Notes: generated by a model not told the origin, from the sequence alone. A DNA stretch of 64,000 bases from Phytophthora hibernalis (GCA_012656075.1 JAAKBF010000282.1:248001-312000), one strand, 5' to 3'; shown: positions 41,648 to 52,819, counted from the first letter of the stretch. Numbers and translations are program-made.

Positions 41648-43450
41648 ATGGACGCTAAGGCTGGGTCAGCCACGGCAAGACTATGTCAAGGCGGATATCG
41701 CCGCGATGCGGACCACTTGGACAAGGCGGTTGCACCCAGGGTTCTAGACGTTCTCACAGGAGAACGCAAAGAAGGCGTGGACCTGGCTCCTCTACCTACG
41801 GTAGCAGAGCTACAAAAGCTGGAGGAGCTCTCGTATGTCGAGTTTCTCGACTCGCTGAAGGCGGACGAGCTTGAGGAGATGGTTCTTATCCACCGTGAAC
41901 ACGACTCGGTCGAGCTAAGCACCTCTTCGGTCATGGACCCTGATGTGCTGGAAGACGAGAGGGCCTCTTCGAGGCAGAAGCGGTATGGCGCGGCCATCTT
42001 GAAGGATCCGTCGGACCCGTAGTACCCTCTCTTGAAGGAGTTTTCGGACGCCGTCAGCGACATTCCACCGTCGGTGTTACCTCCGGATCGAGGTGTCCGA
42101 CACGAAATCGACTTGGTGCCAGGCACAAAGTACTGCACTACGCGCCAACGGCTGCCGAAGGAGCAAGTCGATGTGATCGACGCCTTCTTCACAGCGAAGT
42201 ATGCCGCAGGCATGGTGTGCGAGTCGAAGTCGCCGCATTCGTCGCCGACGTTTTGCGTTCGTAAAGCCAACGGGAAGTGGCGCATGGTGCACGCGTTCAA
42301 CAAACTGAACTCGGCCATCCCGGCGTCCACGCCGATCCCTCGAAAGGATGTGTTGCAGAACAACATGACAGGATGCACCATCTTCAGCGCGCTCGACATG
42401 GTCGATGGCTACTATAAGCTGCTGATGCGTGAGTCGGACATTCCGATAACAGCGGTTAGTACCCCGAGCGGGATGCTATGGGAATGGCTGATGACGCCCC
42501 AAGGGCTATCAAATGCACCAGCCACGTTCAATAGGGTGATGACCCAGCTCTTCCGGCCGATGCGACAGTTTGTACAGACGTACTTCGATGACATCTTCGT
42601 GCACAGCCGCGCTGCGGAAGGCAAGACGGCTGTCAAGGTGCACGTCGAGCACCCTCGCGATGTGTTGACGTGCATGCGCGAGAATCGCTTGTATGCCAAC
42701 ATCAACAAGTGCATCTTCGGCACCGAAGAGATTCCCATCTTGGGATGTTTCCTTGGCAAGGGCGGTGTCGGCGCGGACGCTGAGGAGGTATGCGCGATTG
42801 CACAGTGGTCGGTACCGGTGTCCCAAAAGGATTTGCGCAAGTGGCTCGGCCGCGCCAACTACTTGCACAAATACAGTGGCAACTACGCGGAGATGGCACG
42901 CCCGCTGACGAATCTTCTGAAGAAGGAGGCGGACTTTTCGTGGACCGACGAGGCTCAGCAGGCTTTTCGAAGCGACCAAAACCAGTCTGCAGAGCGCTCC
43001 GATTTTGGCGTTGCCAGACGACTGCCGTCCCTACAGCGTGGTGTGCGACGCATCCGACTTTGCCATAGGCTGTGCCCTGTTGCAGGTCGATGCCGATGGC
43101 AGAGAGCGGCTGGTCTCTTTCCAGTCGCGTCAGCTTAAGGCGGCTGAAAAGAATTACCCTGTCCACGACAAGGAGCTTCTCGCGATGAAGTACGCGCTTG
43201 TGAAGTTTCGGGTGCACCTGCTCGGCAGCAAACCCTTTGTGATCTACACAGATCATGCGTCCTTGCGGACTGCGACGTCGTTGCCCCACCTCTCCCAGCG
43301 CATGGCGAGGTGGCTCTCGTTCTTCGCCGAGTACAACTTCACCGTGGAATATAAGCCGGGTTAGCAGAATGTCCTCGCGGACGCGCTCTCTCGCCGACTG
43401 GACTACGAGCTGGCGCACGTTGCGTACCTCGAGTGTCCGCTCCATGAGCT
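41648..43450 (+). pseudogene. Gypsy-2 reverse transcriptase and RNase H
   Basis: A leader (TVAELQKLEELSYVEFLDSL) is followed by TAG at 42020-42022 and then the RT: YCTTRQRLPKEQVDVIDAFF, SSPTFCVRKANGKWRMVHAF, CTIFSALDMVDGYYKLLM (motif A), MTPQGLSNAPATFNRVM (motif B) and QTYFDDIFVHSRA (motif C, F-x-D-D). The RNase H (from about 43005, after a frameshift near 42985) has YSVVCDASDFAIGCALLQVD, NYPVHDKELLAMKYALVKF, FVIYTDHASLRT and NVLADALSRRL, all four acidic positions present. A TAG at about 43362 precedes QNVLADALS. Confidence 0.9.
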
Positions 43451-44700
43451 GCTACGCGAGGCGTATGCTGACGATGATGACCTTGCAGATTTGGCCACGG
43501 CGTTGAAGGCGCCTGAGAAGGCAGTGAAGGTCACTGCACGACAGCGATCACGGCTGCACCGCTATTCGATGGCCGATGGCCTACTCTACTGCCAAGTCGA
43601 TGACGGAGAGGAACCTCGTCTTGTCGTTCCCAACGACGAAGTCTTGCGCCATCGTGTCCTCTATGAGGCACATGACACTCCGCTAAGTGGTCACCTCGGT
43701 CGCGAGAAGACGTACACGTCGGTGGCCTCACATGTGCAAGTGGGTGCGCATGTACGTGCAAACGTGTGAGACGTGTCAGCGTGTGAAGCCCGCTCCTCGT
43801 CGTCCGCTCCTTTGATGAACTTTGCGGATTGTTGGCGCTCGGTGAGCATGGACTTCATCTTTGAGCTTCCGGCAGATGCGCGCGGCCATACTGGCATTCT
43901 GGTCTTCGTCTGCCGTCTGAGCAAAATGGTACGGCTAGCCGCGGTGAAAAAGAGCGTGACAGCGCCGCAGGCGGATTATCTCTTTGTCCATAAAGTCTTT
44001 CGACACTGGCCTCCCGGAGGGGTTTGTAAGCGATCGGGATCCCCGCTTCGTGTCACACTTTTGGACACACTTGTTCCGTCTTCTCGGTACGAGACTGGAT
44101 ATGTCCACGGCGGTTCATCCGCAGACGGACGGTCAAACCGAGCGGGTGAACCGCGTCTTGGAAGACGTGCAGCGCAGCGTCTGCGCCGAAAACCCACGAA
44201 GTGGAGCACGTTGCTGCCTCAAGTGGAGTTTGCACTCAACAATGCGGTGCATGCGTCGACGGGTTTCACCCCATTCTACGTTAACGGGCTGCGGCACCGC
44301 GTACGCCGTTGCCGTTGCCTCCGGCTTCAAGTCGCCGAGGATCCCCGTAGCCTCAAAGGCCTTCGCTCGTCCGTCAAACGGAACCTGCTCACGTTCATTG
44401 AGACATGAGAGGCGTTAAGACAGCGCGTCCGAGATGCTATGGTGGCGGCACAAGACACACCGAAAGAAAACAGTGATCGCCAGGGGCGTAAGAGCACACA
44501 GGTGTTTGTATTAGGGTACAGGCCCTCTTAAACGCGAAGAATCTTCCTATGCTGGTGGTCACCGCTGTGGGCAGCACCAAGCTCCGTCCTCGGTTTGTGT
44601 GGCTGTTTACGGTCATTGGTGTCCACGGCAACGCGTACACGTTGGACTTGCCGCCGGCTATGGCCACGCACCCGACGTTCTACGTGGACTTGCTCAAGCC
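43451..44700 (+). pseudogene. Gypsy-2 integrase
   Basis: The zinc part reads VLYEAHDTPLSGHLGREKTY, with the C-x-x-C (QTCETCQRVKPA) in a shifted frame at 43755-43790. The core shows WRSVSMDFIFELPADARGHT (Asp), GLPEGFVSDRDPRFVSHFWT (Asp) and STAVHPQTDGQTERVNRVLE (Glu), so the D,D-E triad is complete, though spread over three frames. The C-terminal part, LRPRFVWLFTVIGVHGNAYT and PPAMATHPTFYVDLLKPYR (44590-44705), is the GPY/F-like region of chromoviral integrases. Confidence 0.87.
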
Positions 44701-46719
44701 ATACCGCCTGGTGGAGGTGGCTGCTGAGGCGGGTGACTCGTCGAGTCCGCAGAACTCGAGTACCGCCGAACGGCATTCGCCATCATCTGCATCACGTCGG
44801 CCTGAGTCAGAGCTGGAGCCGCCGGCGGAGCCACCACGGCCGCAGGGGCACGGTTCTCCACCTCCGGCACGCGGTTGTAGAGCTGGCGAATCCAACCGAG
44901 ATGCTCTTCGAGAGCAGAGGGATCATTGCGAAGCGCCTGTTGGGCCTCCGCGTTACTGCGGTCCAGCTGGGACAGACCCCGGTTTAGCTGGACGAACTGA
45001 TCTTGCAGATCACGCGTTACACGCCCGAGACGATCCAGGTCTTGATGGACGTTCCGATCAGAGGCCATCGCCGCTTCGACGCTCTGCACGCGTCCGCGCA
45101 GGGACCCAAGGTGCACCCGCTGCGCCTCCAGGAGCTGCTGGCAGCCCTCAACCGCGTCCAGAAGAGACCCCGAGTTGACGGGACGTCAGTCGCAGAGGCG
45201 TACGACGCCATCGAGCGATGCGGAGCATCATGGTCGATCGACGCGTCCGTTACGTCCTCCGCCCCCATTGATTGGAAACGAGGGTGCTCTCTACTTCCAC
45301 GTTGAGAAGCTACCGAAGCGCCGCGGGCGTATCGGCCACTACCAGTATCTGGTGAAGTGGCGCGGCTATCCCAAGGCTCAGAGCACATGGGAGTCCGGTA
45401 GCCGCCTCTCGGAGGACTGCGCCGATGTCGTGGACGCTTACGAGCGTTCCCACGGAGCCGGTCGGCGCTAACCGGTCTGAGAACACTTCGAGGTTCTATC
45501 GGCTGGGACTGCCATGATTTCACTATCTTCTGCACCACCTCCTCGAGGATCACCCCGACGTGGGTATATTGCGCGCTTGTGCCACTGGTCGTCGACAATC
45601 ATCTTCGCCATGCGAAAGCGAAGACGCCGCTGGGCCAGCCAATCGATTCGATAAGGCGAGGCCACGAACCCCATGTGGTGGAGCCACGCCCTGAAGTCAG
45701 TCTCGTTGGAGTGTCGGGCCAGGCCTGTGTCGGCGATCAGCACGACCGAACACTCGTCGTAGTGAGATACGGTCTGGCCAGGCGCGCGACTCTGTCGCAT
45801 GTACCCGCGGTACTCAGGGACGGACCAATATCGCAACGCGAGCAGCTGTTATCGCGTGCGTAGGAGACGTGGTCTCGTGTTCGCGCTTGGCGTCGCGGTG
45901 CTGCTCGGCAGCTACGTGGTCGACGAGGGCTCGGATGGCGAGGTGCTGCCGGTTGTCGGACTGGAGCATCTCTGCCGGCACCTGTTTGCCCTCCACGATG
46001 TTCGTAATGACTTGGGTCTACCGCTCAGGGGTCCGCGCGGTCTCGTTCAATGCCTTCTCGCGCTCTGCGCAACGGCAGCGGCGCTGCGAGGAATGGCAGG
46101 GCTCCCGGGATGCAAGGTGCTTTCCTGCTCCGTGAGCGGTGGGGACTTGGTGGGGTCGTGGACCACTCCTGCTCGTGGTCGTCCTCTTCAAGCTTGGACT
46201 CACCGTAGTCGACTTCGTCGGAACAGTCCTTCGGAGAATAGTGCTCGGCACGACGTGGCGGGTTCTCCTCAACCTCCATGGCCGTGGCGGGCGGCTCATC
46301 GGAAGTTTCCGCATGCTTAGCCCTTGCACCAGGCTTTTGCGAGTCGTCGTGGGCTCCCGGAGCTTTTGGATCAGCGACCGGCTCCTATGGAGCTTCTTCC
46401 ATCGGGTTCGGCAGCGGTTGCTTGTCATTCGCTCCAGGAGCCGTGTCCATGTTGACGTCCTAGTCGCCAGTGATGAGCCCAGGGTTCGTGACGTCGGCGT
46501 CCGACTCGCTGTGGCTGCTGGCGTCTTCGTGCGGGTCGGACAATTGGACTGCATTGCGCTTGCTGGCTCGGGATCGAGTCTGGGGCGGCTGTGTCGAATC
46601 GCCGGGCTTCTTAGAAGCGGCCTTCTGCTTCTTTGCGGCGGGGTCTTCTTCAGCTTGGCAGCGGCGGCGCTAGGCGCCTTGGCTTCGTGAGTCTTTTCCA
46701 TCCGGGAGTGGTGGCGCAT
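44694..46719 (-). other. Antisense open-frame block at the 3' side of gypsy-2
   Basis: On the minus strand, opposite the integrase end and chromodomain and on toward the 3' LTR, several frames look protein-like: PLPNPMEEAPYEPVADPKAP and EHYSPKDCSDEVDYGESKLE (46450-46150), LQSDNRQHLAIRALVDHVAA (about 45970), ETDFRAWLHHMGFVASPYRI (about 45700) and a strong coiled coil RNVHQDLDRLGRVTRDLQDQ, FVQLNRGLSQLDRSNAEAQQ (45060-44960). They fall in different frames, as expected of one decayed antisense gene about 650 codons long. Sense frames over the same DNA between 44720 and 45180 are low-complexity. It overlaps the chromodomain on the other strand. No family recognised. Confidence 0.45.
45250..45471 (+). 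CDS. Gypsy-2 chromodomain (3' end of the polyprotein)
   Basis: The frame reads GALYFHVEKLPKRRGRIGHY, then YQYLVKWRGYPKAQSTWESG and a helix (CADVVDAYERSHGAGRR) before TAA at 45469-45471. This is a classic chromodomain: beta strands with Y-L-V-K-W-x-G-Y and S-x-W-E, and an alpha helix. In chromoviruses it guides integration toward chromatin marks such as methylated histone H3. The aromatic cage positions F/Y, W and W/Y look present. The polyprotein upstream is frameshifted, so the segment is intact but not expressed in continuity. Confidence 0.85.
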   Translation, partial: LRPPPPLIGNEGALYFHVEKLPKRRGRIGHYQYLVKWRGYPKAQSTWESGSRLSEDCADVVDAYERSHGAGRR

Positions 46720-46831
46720 GCCCGTGGGGCGTCGGTGGTCTTCGGCGCGTGTGGTCTTGGGCGTGAGGCGTCGCCTTCTCCGTCGCTGGATTCCCCTTGG
46801 GACAGGTGCTTCCCGTTTGGGTGTGGGAGGG

Positions 46832-48015
46832 TGTAATGGGGCGGTTCACACTGCCCGAAATAGGAATACTATGCCGGAAATATGGCCGGAGCAGAGCGTT
46901 CACACTACCACCGACCCCGGAATATGCTATTCCGGAAAATGGACATAAACAGATCAAATAACGTCTTTGTTTAGCCCCCGGACGTCCAGCCCCTATACAG
47001 CCCGTCATAGCCCAAGGACCTCAGCAGACAAGAAAAGCATAATGGATAATACACGCTCTCATCGCGAAGCACGATGTCATCAAGCAGGGTAGCAAGAGCC
47101 GCCACGACATGTTGGCCATCATCACCGGCGGCATGTTGGCCAGCACGACAGACGGCATGTTGGCCGCCGCCACCAGCAGCACGACCTCTTGCTTCTATCC
47201 CGACCGGCCCCTCCTACGCGTTCAGAGGTTGTCCCGACTGCGAAACCGGCACCACTTGCTGCCTGATTGCTGGTGCTCACACGAGGCTCGCCCGTTCGGG
47301 CTTGGCCAGCGCTTGCAGCTGATTCTGCGGCTAGTGCGCAGCTAGAACTAGCCTCGCCGTCCTCGTACTCGCTACTACTCTCCGGTTCCTTCTCCATAGA
47401 CGACCTTCAAACCTCGAACTGTCCCCAACCAACAATCGCAACTAGTATTTTGCGGAAATTTGAAATCAATATTTGTTGTTGAGTTATTGTTACAATTAGA
47501 ATGGGCCAGCGTGGACGCTGGACCGGCATACACACAAAACACTCCGGAATAGTTTATCCCGGAATCGCTCAGTGTGACCCCCAATGGGGCCACGCTGGCC
47601 GCCACCGTTTGCCCGTGCAGAAGAACTTATGAAAGGGGGACCCAATGTTCTTCCGTGTGGTCCACACAAGCCCGCCTAAGTACGAGTACATGCCCCACAT
47701 AAGTTGGTGTGAGACACCCGGCTCCCGGCTAAGTACGATTGTGTATTTTACACTAGATACGAATCGGACTTAATGTAGACGATTGATGGAGAGGGAGTAC
47801 AGAAGTTTAGTATGCAGAAAGTTAACAGTAGTTAAAACCTTACAAGTGAGAATTAATACAGTCAGTTTAACTCTAACCCGGAAGTTCGCAAGTCGTTTGG
47901 TACTTGGTACCAGGAAACGACTGGAAGGCCAGCTTACAACAGAGACGCCAGGCGTCTGTTGTGGTTACGCGTTAACGCTTCCTCTAAGGCAAAGGTGAGT
48001 GTGGCTCCCGTCACA
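46832..48015 (+). repeat. 3' LTR of gypsy-2, split by an insertion
   Basis: It starts TGTAATGGGG at 46832 after a purine-rich run (GGGTGTGGGAGGG), is interrupted after about 10 bases, and resumes AATGGGGCCACG at 47583 to end CTCCCGTCACA at 48015. Without the insert it is about 440 bp, matching the 5' LTR. Confidence 0.9.
46838..47582. mobile_element. Non-autonomous DNA transposon with inverted ends in the gypsy-2 3' LTR
   Basis: The insert starts GGGGCGGTTCACACTG and ends CAGTGTGACCCCC; the ends read inward as imperfect inverted repeats (GG-TCACACTG, then CCGG-rich GAAAT/GGAATA motifs on both sides). The LTR bases AAT (or up to AATGGGG) are present on both sides, as a target duplication. The 3-bp reading and CCGG-rich ends recall PIF/Harbinger elements, but the superfamily is not certain. 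Inside, the minus strand opens with ATG at 47397 (MEKEPESSSEYEDGEASSSC) and a triplicated ATGTTGGCC motif occurs at 47108-47165. No transposase. Confidence 0.68.
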
Positions 48016-48020
48016 AAACA

Positions 48021-48385
48021 GCGGCCACGAAACTCTTTTTGGTGCAACTACCCAGCGCGCAGCTGCTGCTACGCATATAGTAACAGTTGTCAGCAGAACG
48101 AGGATGGATTTAGCTCGTCCGAAACAACCAGCAGCGTACATATTTGGTTGATAAGTACGGCATACCGGGATTTAGGCGATAGCAGTCTAAGCCTATGACT
48201 TTTTGATTTGAAACACTAGAATACATTGTCTTTCCGGTCACCGCCGAAGTATGAATAAATGGCGGGTTCTTACGGACAAACAACGTACACCGTTCACGCG
48301 ACTCCTGTGACCTAAAAGGTTTAGAAAAATATTTCCAATTCTACCTTAAATTGAGGGAAGAGACCGGTTTCCTTTATCTTCAACA
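48021..48385 (-). other. Second part of the element 2 tail, copy B
   Basis: It matches copy A from about 19605 back to 19245. No gene is read. It rejoins 39096 across the gypsy-2 insertion. Confidence 0.7.
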
Positions 48386-48702
48386 TCAAGCTTGGCTAGG
48401 GTGGGGCGAGTGCTTGATTAGTAAGCAATGCTTGGATGCCTGCACCCCCTGTGTCTTGCTCATTGTAGTCCAAGTGGAAGCTCTAATCATGTACTCTGCT
48501 ATATCGCGCAGCATTCCTGGGCGCAGCCGGGTGTACACCAGAAAGCACCAGCTCGCCCACCTTCCCATGAGGCATATCACTAACTCGGTTTTCTCGTCTC
48601 GGTTCCGTAGTATCACGTCATTTGCCTTGACACAATGTGTTGAGCCTTCTGCGTACACGCGGTTGACACCGGACCCCACAGTTCGGAACTTCGGTCTAGA
48701 AA
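48386..48702 (-). pseudogene. Tyrosine recombinase C-terminal part, element 2 copy B
   Basis: The minus strand reads GSTHCVKANDVILRNRDEKT joined directly to ELVICLMGRWASWCFLVYTR and LRPGMLRDIAEYMIRASTWT, with the tryptophan box and presumed tyrosine nucleophile. The H-x-x-R block is missing at exactly the same point as in copy A. The upstream part is cut at 48702 by the giant Gypsy and resumes at 63354. Confidence 0.8.
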
Positions 48703-49725
48703 TGTGGTGTAGGGAAATCCAGATTTTGGATAACCCTACACTAAGCTAGACCAGTGGGTACGTTGCATTCAAGAGGATCAAGAGAGTACACCACCAAGTG
48801 GGTACACCGCGAAGTGGGTATACCGCCAAGGGGATACACCGCCAAGTGGGTACATCGCCAAGTGGGTACATCGTCAAGTGGATACATCGCACTCAACAGG
48901 GAACGGACTTAATCAGGAACCGCACTTAGCCGGACTCAGCGACTGACGGACTCAGCGATGGACGGACTCGGCGAAAGTTGGACTCGGCGGAAGTCGACTT
49001 GGCGAGAATATTCCTGAAGGGATAAATCAGGATCTGGGCGAAGAGTCGCCGTGAGGCAAGAAACAGCTCGACACCAAGGGACGGAGCTGAGCGAAGAGTC
49101 GCACGGAGATCTGCAACGACTCCATTTCATTAGATATTTGTATAGGACCGATAGAAGAACATAGAAGAGCCCAAGGGGCTCTCCGAAGACATAGAGATAA
49201 CAATCAGAGCAGAATCTTCTAAGTCCAAAACCAGCGTACACTTTTCCGGTAAGTCCCTGTGTGGACTGGATTATGTCTGCCGTCGTTCCCGAGAGGAATA
49301 GCTTGTAGGAGAGCCGTCTGGTAGCGCCAAAAGATCAAGGTCGGCATGGGGTGGGCACTTCTCGCTACCGAGTGAAGACAAGCCTCGTCGATTCGACGAA
49401 CCGGTGGGTCTGCACAACCCAGGACACAGTAACCTCCTAGCCGGCGTAATCGGCGCCTGGTGACCTGTAAAAGCGCTCGCGCGCTGACGTGGTGGAGGGC
49501 ACAGGGTTTTGCACGGAGACTGCCCCGCTCAGGCGAGTCTCTGGAGAGTTTGGAGCTTAGTACCCGTCGGTAACAACACTCAACTGAACCCCGGCTGGGG
49601 CGAACCGCAAAGGGAACCGACAGGAACCATGCGCAAGCCCAACATCGCCGACCTGACTCGGCGAATTGTTGTGCTGTTGCGTGGAAGCCGAACTAACGAC
49701 GTTTTCTGTGAATCACAACGCCACA
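48703..49725 (+). repeat. 5' LTR of the giant Gypsy
   Basis: 1,023 bp, TGTGGTGTAGGG to CACAACGCCACA. It contains a 16-bp minisatellite at 48786-48891 and a segment at about 49292-49366 that occurs inverted in the other LTR. TGGTGCCGCGACCCGG at 49728 is a likely tRNA primer-binding site, two bases after the LTR. Confidence 0.94.
48786..48891. repeat. 16-bp minisatellite in the 5' LTR
   Basis: The unit GTACACCGCCAAGTGG repeats about 6.5 times with one to three changes each. The 3' LTR keeps only about two units plus a five-base remnant (62551-62605). Confidence 0.9.
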
Positions 49726-49812
49726 ACTGGTGCCGCGACCCGGGATTCAGGGGTGTGCTTTGTTTTCGCAGGTACCAAGTACAACCAAGTTAAGAGCAAC
49801 AAGTAAGAGAAG

Positions 49813-51517
49813 ATGGTCAAGGGATCGCCAAATTTGAGAGACGCAAGCCCGGCGACGGCCGGAGGATCGCCGCTCGATGAGTCGAACTCGGCGAGAGCCA
49901 GCATTACCGCCGCGGACGCGGTGTCGCGCTTCGTCCAGTTCGACGACTTCAACGATAACGAAGACCATGAAAGCGAGGAGGAGGAAGAAGAGAAAGATGA
50001 TGATGAAGGGACGCAGTATGATTACATGAAGAGAGTCGTCGATCTCCGTGAAGAAGTCGACGAGTTGTCGCTGCGGGTGACCCGCATGGGAGCTCCCCGC
50101 CCAGTCGAGCGGAACCTCGCAGCGGAACTCGGCGATGACGATGACGACGAACAAGACGTGGCTCCGGGTGACCGACCGCCGCTTGTTCCCAGAGCGATGC
50201 AGAATGTCGAAACACCGAAAGCAAACCGAGTCCTGGCCCGACTCGTCGAAGAAATGAAGACCAACAGTCGGTGGACCAACATGTTCGCTCCGATGTACAT
50301 GTGTCAAGCGAAGTGGGGTCAACTCAGCGAGGAATTGGGTCAACCCATCAATAGCCAAACGATGGACCAGCTCGTCGAGGACACGGTGATATTACTCCGA
50401 GCGATGGGATACCGGTGCGGTCATAAGCCTTTAAAACTTGCGCTGACATCTTGGAGTGTGCACGCGGTTGGCGTCGAGCTGATGAGATGGAAGCGCAAGT
50501 TAAAAGACTTGTTCGGGATGCAAGGTGGACCAAAGGGACATTTACCCAAGGCTCGCCGAGCTGAAGAACTCGACGAGACCAAAGTGGCTTCACCACAACC
50601 GTACGTCACTGAGCCGTACGTCTTCCCCGAGCCGAGTGAAGACCCAGCGAAAAATCTGTTGCCGAAGACACCCGATACGAAGCGTGGTGTATTCCAGAGC
50701 TCCGAGGGAACACCGTATTTCGCCGACTCGCACATGCAAACTCCGAAGAAGGCCATCGATCAGCCAACTCGACGCCCGATGGCAAATTTCATCACTGCTA
50801 AAGAAGCCGCCGAGATCCGTCGCCTGATCCGATCGGACGCCGCAGCACTTGCAGCCCCCGGAGGGGATGATCGACTCAGCGATGAAGACGATTACCCTGG
50901 ATACCCCGACGTCGACGAGTCGCCACATGACCATATCCGTCAGCTCAGCTTCGACGGGGCTGAAAGCGACCGAGGACAAGTCTTGGAAATCAGGACGTAT
51001 GCGCCGCTTGATAAGATCACGACCTTTGACGCGAAGCGCTACCGGTCGGAAGATGCGTTACAATGGATCAAACGCTTCATCTACGAGATGAAGGGACGTG
51101 CAAACGGCAAGATGAGTGGTGTGAACCATTCACGCTGAGTCTGGGTAAAGCAGCTAAGGGTGGTTCCGACAGCTTCCCAAGAAGACTCAGGGAAAGTGGA
51201 ATTTTCTCAGCGAAGCCTTCCTGGACTACTACTGCTCGCAATTCGACCAGTCGGCGCCAGCCCGCTACTACTGAGCGAGACGCAGGGAGAGTGAACATGT
51301 CTGCGACTTCTTGCTACGACTGAATGGCTACGCGCGAACCGCCCACATCCAGTACGAGAAGGGTGGAGCTGACGCCGCCGACCACGTCGAACATTTCCTC
51401 CTTAATTGCGGAGACGACGACATCATGGATCTGTTGTACCCACAACGACTCAGCGATATTACGAAGGTGGAGAAAGTGATCAACCAGCGTTTACCCGGTG
51501 CGAAGCGCAAGAAATAA
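49813..51517 (+). pseudogene. Giant Gypsy gag
   Basis: From ATG 49813 an open frame of 441 codons carries a very acidic block (ESEEEEEEKDDDEG), a helical N-terminal part (YMKRVVDLREEVDELSLRVT) and, near its end, LDKITTFDAKRYRSEDALQW. The capsid then continues in other frames: EWCEPFTLSLGKAAKG, GWFRQLPKKTQGKWNFLSEA, a TGA near 51272, and FLLRLNGYARTAHIQYEKGG with YPQRLSDITKVEKVINQRLP (to 51517). Gag is therefore long at its N-terminus compared with common Ty3/Gypsy elements. Confidence 0.8.
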
Positions 51518-52819
51518 CGCGATCGTCTGAGCACAAGCCGCAGTAAGGACGCCAAACGAGCTGAGAAGAAGGGAGAACAAAATTGCCGAGTCGACTCCAA
51601 GAAACAGCAGGACAAACACCGTGGTCGACAGGGTGAAGACAGCAGTCGTCCAGTTACGCTAGCAGATGCGCCGATCGACGACCTGTTTGCTGCACTCGAC
51701 ACTAACCGAGCTACGGCAAACACCGACCTCTACGACTCGTCGAATGGTAAAAGCGACGCGGCGAAGTTCTCAACCAAGACTCTGAAGAAGACTCGGAGTA
51801 CATTGACGCCGGTAACACGACCGGAGACTCCAACCAATACCAGCAGAACTCGTCGAATCCCAAAGGACAAGCTAATCGCCAAGGCGGGTCTCGAGAGCGG
51901 AAGACATACGGTCCGTGTGGAGCCAGCGGAGCGCCAGGTCACGATGCACACTTCTGTCGCCGACGCTGCAAGTTCTACAAGCAAGTGCACTAAGTAGACC
52001 AGTGCGAACTCTTCCGACGCTCCGAGAAACTCGCCAAGTTTGTTAAGACGTCAGTCGACAAGTCCATTGCCCCAGATGATCTTCAGGACATCTACTTGTC
52101 GAGCCATTTAAACTAGTGGGCTCACCAACCATGACTGGGTTGGACAACAACGGGCTGCCACTGTCAGCAGAACCAGCCGTCGAAGCGAACTACGTGTTTG
52201 CTTTTGTTGGGGAAGCGAAACGGCTCGACGAGTGGAGTGAGAATGAGAGTGAAGAGAGCGGACGAGCGGATGTGGACGAGAATTGTAGGCTCGGCGAGTC
52301 GAACGAAGACGAAGAGTGATTGGAAGTATGGATGGAACTCAGCGACCGATGATTTCGATAGGTCAAGCCAACAGATGGAAGTTGCTCCCTGGTGAGCGAC
52401 TGGGATGGTGGCCATCGAGGAAGTTCGATCGCCGAGTGAGAATGAGATCTCTAGTGATGGGAGCTGTGAATGATGAGCGGACAAAAATCTTGTTGTATAC
52501 CGGAGCAAACGTGTCGGCTGTTACCGAAGAATTCGCTAGGAAGTTGCGGCTGATACGGCTTACTAACAACGACATGAAGATCGATGTCCATGGAATCGCA
52601 AAGGTGGGGACCATCTCTCGCGCAATCGTCAAGGTTACGCTGGGGTGGGAAGTGGTTTACGAATTCGAGGTGTGGACCATGCCTCATCATGCTGGAGTCG
52701 ACCTGATCTTGGGTACCGACTTCATGATACCAGCCGGTATCAGGCTGGACTTGTACAATTCAATGGCAAAACTACCCGATGAAGTCGTGGTGCCACTAAT
52801 CAAGTCTTCGAGATGTTGA
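51518..52819 (+). pseudogene. Giant Gypsy nucleocapsid and aspartic protease
   Basis: Near 51910-51960 the frame reads GPCGASGAPGHDAHFCRRRC, a zinc knuckle in which the second cysteine is serine. The protease (52316-52819) shows VNDERTKILLYTGANVSAVT, where the catalytic D-T/S-G is Y-T-G (TAT codon 52496-52498), followed by VDLILGTDFMIPAGIRLDLY, the second half. A TAG and frameshifts lie between. The Asp-to-Tyr change needs a single G-to-T substitution and kills the enzyme. Confidence 0.8.

Larger units (their letters stand above)
39097..48015 (+). mobile_element. Chromodomain Ty3/Gypsy retrotransposon (gypsy-2), complete with LTRs
   Basis: LTRs start TGTAATGGGGCCACGC and end CTCCCGTCACA. The 5-bp target duplication AAACA lies at 39092-39096 and 48016-48020. 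Order: gag, protease, RT, RNase H, integrase, chromodomain, which is the chromovirus order. After the left LTR, TGGTAGCACTTGTAGTC (39534) is the likely primer-binding site. A transposon-like insert splits the right LTR. The target is the tail of element 2, whose unsplit counterpart is at about 19600 in copy A. Genes carry several stops and frameshifts. Confidence 0.94.

Noticed and set aside
43531..44330. Minus-strand frames opposite the gypsy-2 integrase
   Set aside because: They mirror a strongly conserved sense domain and have no independent protein features, unlike the block at 44694-46719.
48786..48891. CRISPR-like array
   Set aside because: The 16-bp units are contiguous without spacers and lie inside a retrotransposon LTR in eukaryotic DNA.
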